Below, one piece after another: positions 58,068 to 64,000 of a stretch of 64,000 nt of DNA. Below the pieces are notes generated by a model. That model saw only the letters and a list, made by a program, of their open reading frames with translations, did not search any database and was not told the DNA's origin. The position numbers were made by a program, and so were the translations under genes. Within the stretch, counting starts at the first letter, position 1, and every line of letters starts with the position of its first letter. Origin of the DNA: Tsukamurella paurometabola DSM 20162. Lineage in GTDB: Bacteria; Actinomycetota; Actinomycetes; Mycobacteriales; Mycobacteriaceae. The stretch lies in the NCBI RefSeq assembly GCF_000092225.1, contig NC_014158.1, forward strand, positions 3,844,001 through 3,908,000, in the 5' to 3' direction.

Positions 58068-58543
58068 CCGAGGGACTGCAGATCGCGCCGTTCACGCCCG
58101 ACGATGTGGCGGAGCTGCTGGTCCTGCAGCGCTGCTGCTGGGTGCAGGAGGCGCTCGCCAACAACAGCCTGCAGATCCCGCCGCTCCACGAGACCCACGA
58201 CGACATCCTGGCGTGGGCGAGCGAATGGACCACGGTGGTGATGCGGTTCGACGGGCGGCTCGTCGGCGCCGGGCGCGGGCGCGCCGAGGCGGACGGGACG
58301 TGGCACATCGGCCGCCTCATGGTCGCGCCGGATCTAGCGGGCCGGGGACTCGGCACCCAACTCATCGCGCTGATGGAGGCCCTGGCCCCCGAGGGCACCC
58401 GCGAGTTCCTCATGTTCACCGGTGCAGGCAGCACGCGGAACATCCGCACGTATGAACGTGCCGGCTATCGCGCCTCCGCTCCCGAGGTCCCACCGCCGGG
58501 CCACGGCGTCGCCACCGTCACCCTGCGCAAGCCGCGCACCTGA
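58064..58543 (+). CDS. GNAT N-acetyltransferase
   Basis: A 159-residue GNAT protein: IGRLMVAPDLAGRGLGTQLI (acetyl-CoA loop) near residue 90 and the terminal RTYERAGYR segment are diagnostic. Substrate unknown. The GTG at 58064 overlaps the TetR stop; the longer upstream reading frame is a shadow of the TetR gene. Confidence 0.9.
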   Translation: MTEGLQIAPFTPDDVAELLVLQRCCWVQEALANNSLQIPPLHETHDDILAWASEWTTVVMRFDGRLVGAGRGRAEADGTWHIGRLMVAPDLAGRGLGTQLIALMEALAPEGTREFLMFTGAGSTRNIRTYERAGYRASAPEVPPPGHGVATVTLRKPRT

Positions 58544-58701
58544 CGGACCCTTGCTATCGTGATGCATTCGTTCACGATCTTCTCGGGCCGGCGCAGCCCA
58601 CCGGATTCGCAGCGACGTGCGGCCGGGTCGCCGGTCAACGATGCGGCTACCCCGCCGGTAAGGTGATCATCCGAACCCAGGACGAAAGGCAGGTGCGATT
58701 C

Positions 58702-60069
58702 GTGGTGCGCAAGTCGGCGAGGCCGAAGCTCGGTGCCGCACCGAATCCGCAGCATGCCCGCGCGGTCGATCCATACATCCCGGGGCACGGTAATCCCGGC
58801 TACCGGATTTCCCGGTACGACCTCGAACTCGAATACAAGGTGGCCAGTAACCGCCTGGCGGGCCGGGCCGAGATCACCGCGACGGCGAACGAGCCGCTGC
58901 GCCGGTTCTCCCTCGACCTGTCCGATGCGCTTGCCGCGTCCAAGGTCTCGGTGAACGGCCGCCGTCCCGCGCGCTACGCCCAACGCGGCGGCAAGCTCGA
59001 CATCACACTGCCGGGCGAGATCCCCGCGGGCGCGGCGATGACGGTCTCGATCCGGTACGCCGGGACACCGCGCCCAGTGCGCTCCAACTGGGGCGAGGTG
59101 GGATGGGAGGAACTCACCGAGGGCGTGATCGTGGCCTCGCAACCGAGCGGCGCACCGTCGTGGTTCCCCTGCGACGACCATCCTGGGTCGAAAGCCTCGT
59201 ATCGCATCGCGATCACGACCGACTCCCCCTACCGCGTGGTGTCCAACGGGGTACTCACCTCCCGGAAGGTCGCCGCCGGCCACACCACATGGGTGTTCGA
59301 GCAGGCCGCGCCGATGGCGACCTACCTCGCGACGATCCAGATCGGCGCCTACGAATCGGTGAAGGTCGCCGAGAAGCCGGTTCCCATCCGCGCCGCGTTA
59401 CCGCCCCGCCTCAAGCGCGATTTCCAGCGCAGCTTCGGCAACCAGGAGCGCATCATGCGCGCCTTCACCCGCTGGTTCGGCCCGTACCCGTTCCCCGAGT
59501 ACACCGTGGTGATCACCGACGACACGCTGGAGATTCCGGTCGAGGCGCAGACCGTGTCGATCTTCGGAGCCAATCACTGCGACGGCACTCGTCACGCGGA
59601 ACGGCTCGTGGCGCACGAGCTCGCGCACCAGTGGTTCGGCAACTCGTTGACGCTCACCCGATGGAAGGACATCTGGCTGCACGAAGGCTTCGCGTGTTAC
59701 GCCGAGTGGCTGTGGGCACAGGAGTGCGGTGAGGCCACCACGCAGCAGATGGTGGCACGGTACTACGCGAAGCTCGCGGCTTCGCCCCAGGACATCGTGG
59801 TGGGCGATCCCGGTCCCAAGGACATGTTCGATGACCGGGTGTACAAGCGGGGCGCGATGACCGTGCACGCCCTGCGTGTGGCATTGGGGGACCCGGTCTT
59901 CTTCACGCTGCTGCACGAGTGGACCTCGGAGTACGCCCACGAGTCGGTGACCACGGAGAACCTGGTGACGCTCGCGGCCAAGCACAGTCCCGAACCGCTG
60001 CGCGACCTGTGGCGAACCTGGCTGTACGAGACCGGGCTGCCGCCGTTGCCGACGCTCGAATCCCTCTGA
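58702..60069 (+). CDS. M1-family metallopeptidase (aminopeptidase N-like)
   Basis: A 455-residue zinc aminopeptidase lacking the long C-terminal domain of classical PepN. N-terminal saddle domain (YIPGHGNPGYRISRYDLEL), then the catalytic domain with HELAHQWFGN (HExxH) near residue 303 and the distal Glu in WLHEGFACYAEWLW. The exopeptidase motif GxMEN is replaced by a segment near EIPVEAQTVSIFG. Start is uncertain: GTG 58702 (AGG upstream) is chosen; GTG 58663 and 58693 are in frame. Confidence 0.88.
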   Translation: MVRKSARPKLGAAPNPQHARAVDPYIPGHGNPGYRISRYDLELEYKVASNRLAGRAEITATANEPLRRFSLDLSDALAASKVSVNGRRPARYAQRGGKLDITLPGEIPAGAAMTVSIRYAGTPRPVRSNWGEVGWEELTEGVIVASQPSGAPSWFPCDDHPGSKASYRIAITTDSPYRVVSNGVLTSRKVAAGHTTWVFEQAAPMATYLATIQIGAYESVKVAEKPVPIRAALPPRLKRDFQRSFGNQERIMRAFTRWFGPYPFPEYTVVITDDTLEIPVEAQTVSIFGANHCDGTRHAERLVAHELAHQWFGNSLTLTRWKDIWLHEGFACYAEWLWAQECGEATTQQMVARYYAKLAASPQDIVVGDPGPKDMFDDRVYKRGAMTVHALRVALGDPVFFTLLHEWTSEYAHESVTTENLVTLAAKHSPEPLRDLWRTWLYETGLPPLPTLESL

Positions 60070-60105
60070 GTCGCGGACCGTTTTCTCTGCGATAACCTCT
60101 GACGG

Positions 60106-60738
60106 GTGAGCAACTCCGACAGCCCCCACCGCGTCGATCGCCGCTCCGAGTTCCCGAAGTTCAATCCGCGGGAGGCACCGCCCTCCTTCGGCGGGTTCGT
60201 CGAATCGGTGCGTGATCTGCTCGATCTGTCCGTCGCCGCGGACGCCGACGACGACGCCTACGCCGCCGCTACCGAACAGATCCGCAACGCGGTGGCGACC
60301 TTGGAGCCCTACCGGGAGGTCAACGAGGGCGACGGTCCCGCCAATCGCGTCTCTGACCTACCCGGTCGCGGCAGTGCCATGCAGACGCCCTGGCGGATGG
60401 TGAAATTCGACGAAACCGGGGTCCGCTCCGTGCTGCGCTTCCGACGCGCCCACGTGGGCGGCAACAACGCGGCGCACGGCGGCATGATCGCGAACGTCTT
60501 CGATGAGCATCTCGGATGGATCGTCTATAGCGGCGGACACCCACTGGCTCGCACGGCGTATCTCAACGTCTCGTACAAGCAGGTGGCACCGGTGGGACCC
60601 GAGCTGATCGTCGATGGCTGGGTCGACCGCGTGGAGGGCCGCAAGATCTACGTCGCGGCCACACTCAGCGATCAGGAAGGGACAGTGCTCGCCGACTGTG
60701 AGGCACTGATGGTCGCACTGCTGGAGCATCACGTCTAG
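60106..60738 (+). CDS. PaaI/THEM4-like hotdog thioesterase
   Basis: A 210-residue protein. The C-terminal half is a hotdog fold with the helix motif AAHGGMIANVFDEHLG, in which the Asp/Glu is the likely catalytic acid, and YLNVSYKQVAPVGPELIV strand pairing. The first 75 residues are a helical extension. It probably hydrolyses acyl-CoA; specificity is unknown. GTG start at 60106; a TAAC-containing -10-like stretch just upstream suggests a short or absent leader. Confidence 0.87.
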   Translation: MSNSDSPHRVDRRSEFPKFNPREAPPSFGGFVESVRDLLDLSVAADADDDAYAAATEQIRNAVATLEPYREVNEGDGPANRVSDLPGRGSAMQTPWRMVKFDETGVRSVLRFRRAHVGGNNAAHGGMIANVFDEHLGWIVYSGGHPLARTAYLNVSYKQVAPVGPELIVDGWVDRVEGRKIYVAATLSDQEGTVLADCEALMVALLEHHV

Positions 60739-60756
60739 AACTATCTTTTTCAATTC

Positions 60757-60775
60757 GATCGTTATTGATACGATC
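60757..60775. promoter_or_regulatory. Inverted repeat GATCGT-N7-ACGATC upstream of the hydrolase
   Basis: A perfect 6-7-6 repeat ends 5 bp before the GTG of the hydrolase gene, in an AT-rich 42-bp gap. It is well placed for a repressor; the PaaX-like gene in the same operon is the natural candidate. Confidence 0.5.
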
Positions 60776-60780
60776 ACTAT

Positions 60781-61845
60781 GTGGTGAAACGGTACTCCGC
60801 GCTCAGCGCGCTCCTCGTGGTCGTCGTAGTGCTCGGCGGCGGTGCCTGGGTGATCACGGCCAACACTTTCGGCTACCACGAACAGCGCGTCAGCATTCCC
60901 GTCACCGATGCCCTGGCATCGGGCGGGTCCGCACCCGATGCGCACACCGGCGGCCGCCTCGACGGGCTGCTCACCACTCCTCAGGACGGCGATGGACCGT
61001 ACGGCCTCGTGATCATGGTGCACGGCGACGGTGCCGCGGGCGCCACCCGCGACGACAACTACAAACCCCTGTCCGAAGCGTTCGCCAAGGCGGGCTATGC
61101 CACCCTCGCCTCGAACAAGCCGGGGGTCGACGGGTCGCCCGGCAATTGGCTCGACCAGTCACTCGCCGATCGCGGTGCCGAAGTGGCAGCCGCCCTTGAC
61201 TGGACGAAGCAGCGACCGGACGTGGACCGCAGCCGAATAGGCGCCTGGGGCGTCAGCCAGGCGGGCTGGGTGCTTCCGGAGATCTCGGTGCGTCGCCCCG
61301 ACATTCGATTCCTTATTCTGGTCGGCGCCGCGATCAACTGGCTCCGGCAGGGCGAGTACAACACCCTCGCGACCCTGCGGGCCGAACAGGCCTCCGACAC
61401 CGCGCGTGCACGCGCACTCGACGCGCGCGCGAAGGACATCGCGCTGCTCGAGCAGGGCGCCGGCTACACCGCATACCTGGCCGCCACGCTCGATGATCCG
61501 CCGATGGCCGCGGATCGCTGGGGATTCGTCGAACGCAACTATCGCGCCGACGTCACCCCGACGATCCCGAAGATCACCGTTCCCACCCTGCTGATCCTCG
61601 GTGACTCCGACCGCAATGTCGACGTCGACGAGTCGGCCCGCGCCTACGCGCACGGTATGCGTCCGGGGCTGCTCACCGAGCGCCGGTTCCCCGGTGCCAC
61701 GCACAGTCTCACCAGGGACGACATCGAGTACCGGTCCGGCGACCTCGGCGTGATCGTCCGCGCCGTCGCCGCGCCTCGCTCGATCTACGCCCCCGGCTAT
61801 CTGGACCTGTTGACCGAGTACACCAAGGCTCGGGACGACCGATGA
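60781..61845 (+). CDS. Alpha/beta hydrolase with N-terminal membrane anchor
   Basis: A 354-residue hydrolase: an uncleaved anchor or signal helix (LSALLVVVVVLGGGAWVI, residues 7-24), then the fold with HGDGAAG (oxyanion loop) near residue 80, nucleophile elbow GVSQAG near residue 160, and a late GDSDRNVD acid and ATHSL His. It belongs to the dienelactone hydrolase/acyl-CoA thioesterase-like group. It should act outside the membrane. Followed after 30 bp by the PaaX-like regulator. Confidence 0.88.
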   Translation: MVKRYSALSALLVVVVVLGGGAWVITANTFGYHEQRVSIPVTDALASGGSAPDAHTGGRLDGLLTTPQDGDGPYGLVIMVHGDGAAGATRDDNYKPLSEAFAKAGYATLASNKPGVDGSPGNWLDQSLADRGAEVAAALDWTKQRPDVDRSRIGAWGVSQAGWVLPEISVRRPDIRFLILVGAAINWLRQGEYNTLATLRAEQASDTARARALDARAKDIALLEQGAGYTAYLAATLDDPPMAADRWGFVERNYRADVTPTIPKITVPTLLILGDSDRNVDVDESARAYAHGMRPGLLTERRFPGATHSLTRDDIEYRSGDLGVIVRAVAAPRSIYAPGYLDLLTEYTKARDDR

Positions 61846-61875
61846 GGGCTGCACGGAGAATCCAGGAGGAACCCG

Positions 61876-62709
61876 ATGCCTGACACTGTGATCGGAACCC
61901 GCGCGCTGATCGAGGCGATGCTGCGCGCCGATGCCACGATCGACGCCGGCGAGCTGTTCGATGTGGCCGCACTACTGGGAATGAGCGATCAGCAAGTGCG
62001 GCTTGCGATCAAGCGGCTGGTCACCGAGGGCCGGTTCACCCAGTCCGGACGCGGCCGCAGTGCCGTACTCTCGGCCACCGACAGCACGCGAGCCACCATC
62101 GAGCCCGACCGCGACCACGTACGGCTGATGTACGCGCAGGACCGCGGGCGAGCGCCCTGGGACGGAGTGTGGCACCTCGCCGGTTTCGGGGTCCCCGAAT
62201 CGGCTCGCGAGGCTCGCACGGGCCTTCGCGACGCGATACTCGCGCTCGGCGGCGCCCCGGTGCAGGGCGGCCTGTACGCGTCCGCGCACCCATGGGAGGG
62301 CGCGATACGCGCCGTCGCCGAGGAGCTCGGCGCCGGTCTCTACCTCACCACGCTCAGCACCACCGACCTCGACGTGGGCGACGCCCGAGGCCCCGCGGCC
62401 GCAGCCCGGCTGTGGCCGCTGAACGAGCTCACCGACGGACACCGGCGGCTCGCCGCGCAGGCCCGGGATGTGCTCGCCCGGGTCGGCGGCGCCGATCACG
62501 CCGATCGCCTCGCGATGACGGTGACCCTGGTGACCGAGTTCGCCCGTGCCCACGAGGCCGATCCACTCCTGCCGCCGGAGCTACTCCCCCCGGACTGGGC
62601 GGGGACTCGGGCCCGCGCGCTCGCAGATCAGGCGTGGAGGGCGCTGGCGGCTGCCGAACCCGACTCCGACCTGCGGCTGCTGCGCTGGTTCGACGCCCCG
62701 GCCGACTGA
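61876..62709 (+). CDS. PaaX-family transcriptional regulator
   Basis: A 277-residue PaaX-like repressor: N-terminal winged helix (ALIEAMLRADATIDAGELFD, MSDQQVRLAIKRLVTEGRF), central domain (WDGVWHLAGFGVPESAREART, ALGGAPVQGGLYASAH) and the C-terminal PaaX_C domain. PaaX proteins bind phenylacetyl-CoA-like thioesters, but no catabolic genes for that are present here. AGGAGGA precedes the ATG. It may control the hydrolase operon through the repeat at 60757. Confidence 0.88.
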   Translation: MPDTVIGTRALIEAMLRADATIDAGELFDVAALLGMSDQQVRLAIKRLVTEGRFTQSGRGRSAVLSATDSTRATIEPDRDHVRLMYAQDRGRAPWDGVWHLAGFGVPESAREARTGLRDAILALGGAPVQGGLYASAHPWEGAIRAVAEELGAGLYLTTLSTTDLDVGDARGPAAAARLWPLNELTDGHRRLAAQARDVLARVGGADHADRLAMTVTLVTEFARAHEADPLLPPELLPPDWAGTRARALADQAWRALAAAEPDSDLRLLRWFDAPAD

Positions 62710-62827
62710 CCGAACCGCTCTTCGCCGCGACCGACGAAGAAATTCTCCGGCTGATGTCGAAATGACGGTGTCCCGTTCGACGTCCGTGCGACAGTGCAAT
62801 TCACCGCTCACAGAAGGACTGATCGAC

Positions 62828-63211
62828 ATGCCACGTTTCATGGGTTTGGTACGGATGGAAGAGGGCGCCGCGGTAGGAACTCCGCCGCAGGCCCTGTTCG
62901 ACGCGATGGACGCCTACATCGGCGAGCAGGCCGCCAAAGGCGTGTTCCTCGACGGCGGCGGCCTGTTCGGCACCGAGGACGCGGTGAACTTCGTGGTTCG
63001 CCAGGGTGAGGTAACCCGGGTCGACGGCCCCTACGCCGAGGCCAAGGAGGTGGTGGGCGGCTGGGCCCTGCTCCAGTACGACACCGTCGAAGAAGCCGTG
63101 GCCGGGCAGCAGGACTTCGCGGACCTGCACGCCAAGTACTGGCCGGAGGTCTCCATGGTGGCCACGTTGCGGCAGATCTCGGACGAGCCGCCCACACCGT
63201 CCGACGCCTGA
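62828..63211 (+). CDS. YCII/DGPF-domain protein
   Basis: A 127-residue protein of the YCII-related family: FMGLVRMEEG at the start, GVFLDGGGLF, TRVDGPYAEAKEVVGGWALLQ (the DGPF-type motif) and AKYWPEVSMVATLRQI. These proteins are encoded beside ECF sigma factors such as the one at 63242. AAGGA lies 9-10 nt before the ATG. Function unknown, possibly a ligand-binding partner of the sigma factor. Confidence 0.87.
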   Translation: MPRFMGLVRMEEGAAVGTPPQALFDAMDAYIGEQAAKGVFLDGGGLFGTEDAVNFVVRQGEVTRVDGPYAEAKEVVGGWALLQYDTVEEAVAGQQDFADLHAKYWPEVSMVATLRQISDEPPTPSDA

Positions 63212-63241
63212 CGCGGCCGCGGTGGTCCTAGGCTGGAGTCC

Positions 63242-64000
63242 GTGCCAGCCGGGACCACCGCCGCCGCCATCACCGCCACGTGGCGGGCCGAATCGGTCCG
63301 CCTCGTCGGCGCGCTCACCCGGATGACCCGGGACCTGCAATTCGCGGAGGACCTGGCCCAGGACGCACTCGTCGCAGCGCTCGAGCGATGGCCGGAGACG
63401 GGAATTCCGGATAACCCTGCGGCATGGTTGATGACCACCGCGAAGCGCCGTGGGATCGATCAGATCCGGCGCGCGGAGACCTTGCGCCGCAAGACCGAAG
63501 AGCTCGGCCGCGACCTGCGGGAGGAGGACGGCATGCCCGGCCTCGACGCCCAGGTCGACTTCATCGAGGACGACGCCCTGCGCCTGATCTTCCTCGCCTG
63601 CCACCCCTCACTGACCCCGCAGTCGCGGGCGGCACTGACGCTGCGGGTGGTCGGCGGTCTCACCACCGCCGAGATCGCGCGAGGGTTTCTCATCGCCGAA
63701 GCGACAATGGGACAACGGATTTCGCGCGCCAAGAAGACTCTCGCCAGCGCCCGCGCCGAGTTCGAGGTGCCCACCGGCGAGGAACGAATACGCCGTCTCG
63801 ACGATGTGATGGCGGTGATCTACCTGATCTTCAACGAGGGCTACACCGCCACCACCGGCGACGACTGGATGCGTCCCGAACTCGCTCGCGAGGCGATGCG
63901 TCTGGCCCGCATGCTCTCCCACCTCGCACCCGAGGAACCGGAGACGCACGGACTACAGGCCCTGCTCGAGATTCAGGGTTCGCGGATGGATGCACGCACC
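63242..64000 (+). CDS. ECF sigma factor with C-terminal extension, DGPF-associated (partial)
   Basis: 253 codons are visible from GTG 63242 to the window end with no stop. Region 2: LVGALTRMTRDLQFAEDLAQ, ALERWPETGIPDNPAAWLM, RRGIDQIRR. Region 4: LTLRVVGGLTTAEIARGF, GQRISRAKKTLA. A C-terminal domain then starts (MAVIYLIFNEGYTATTGDD), typical of the large ECF group paired with YCII/DGPF proteins (ECF42-like). That extension is thought to replace a classical anti-sigma factor. It follows the YCII gene by 30 bp. Confidence 0.88.
   Translation, partial: MPAGTTAAAITATWRAESVRLVGALTRMTRDLQFAEDLAQDALVAALERWPETGIPDNPAAWLMTTAKRRGIDQIRRAETLRRKTEELGRDLREEDGMPGLDAQVDFIEDDALRLIFLACHPSLTPQSRAALTLRVVGGLTTAEIARGFLIAEATMGQRISRAKKTLASARAEFEVPTGEERIRRLDDVMAVIYLIFNEGYTATTGDDWMRPELAREAMRLARMLSHLAPEEPETHGLQALLEIQGSRMDART

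Overview
This is a high-GC actinobacterial chromosome segment with dense, mostly ATGA/GTGA-coupled genes and many GTG starts. Several genes point to a mycolic-acid actinomycete (Mycobacteriales/Corynebacteriales, for example Tsukamurella, Gordonia or Rhodococcus): pknG-glnH-glnX, an F420-dependent glucose-6-phosphate dehydrogenase (fgd) next to pta-ackA, lipoprotein SodC, a DUF3263 protein, a 13E12-type HNH protein and a SigC-like ECF factor. Tsukamurella is my best guess, but the genus cannot be fixed from this window. No tRNA, rRNA, CRISPR array, insertion sequence or integrase was seen.

Layout. 0-2.9 kb: a FecBCD-type metal/metallophore importer under a Fur/Zur-type palindrome. 3-10 kb: glutamate-cysteine ligase-like gene, sodC, two small conserved genes, peptide deformylase, acetyltransferases and an ABC-2 exporter. 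10.2-13.8 kb: TPP riboswitch, thiC and two tandem thiD genes. 13.8-21 kb: AbrB-type membrane protein, ABC exporter, GAF-LuxR regulator with an MHS transporter, and the HNH/DUF222 protein. 21.2-24 kb: thiG-thiS-thiO behind a second TPP riboswitch, with divergent thiE. 24-30 kb: HxlR regulator, mutT3-like Nudix and glnX-glnH-pknG. 30-34 kb: siderophore-type importer with a DtxR/IdeR-like box. 34-40 kb: fgd-pta-ackA-adenylate cyclase operon. 40-46 kb: SpoIID protein, ABC exporter, MerR/glyoxalase, a secreted CSC-motif protein and an esterase. 46-50 kb: a 1302-residue Pls/PosA-type NRPS-like membrane protein. 50-56 kb: sigC, importer, P450 and isonitrile synthase operon, with a divergent Cys-rich anti-sigma candidate. 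56-64 kb: P450/TetR/GNAT, M1 aminopeptidase, thioesterase, hydrolase/PaaX, and a YCII protein with an ECF sigma factor.

From memory of M. tuberculosis, the 3-40 kb part runs collinear with Rv0433 back to Rv0407 (reverse orientation), interrupted by lineage-specific inserts.

The most interesting locus is 50.1-56.2 kb. A SigC-like sigma factor is preceded by a perfect TACCC-N5-GGGTA site, the motif of the mycobacterial copper repressor RicR. It is followed in one apparent operon by a FecBCD-type importer, a cytochrome P450 and a PvcA/DIT1-family isonitrile synthase, and faces a zinc-finger anti-sigma candidate with a cysteine-rich tail. I read this as a candidate copper-responsive isonitrile chalkophore biosynthesis and uptake system. 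The isonitrile synthase frame carries an in-frame TGA after 27 codons. The window therefore holds three FecBCD-type importers, each next to a different candidate metalloregulator site (Zur-like, DtxR-like, RicR-like).
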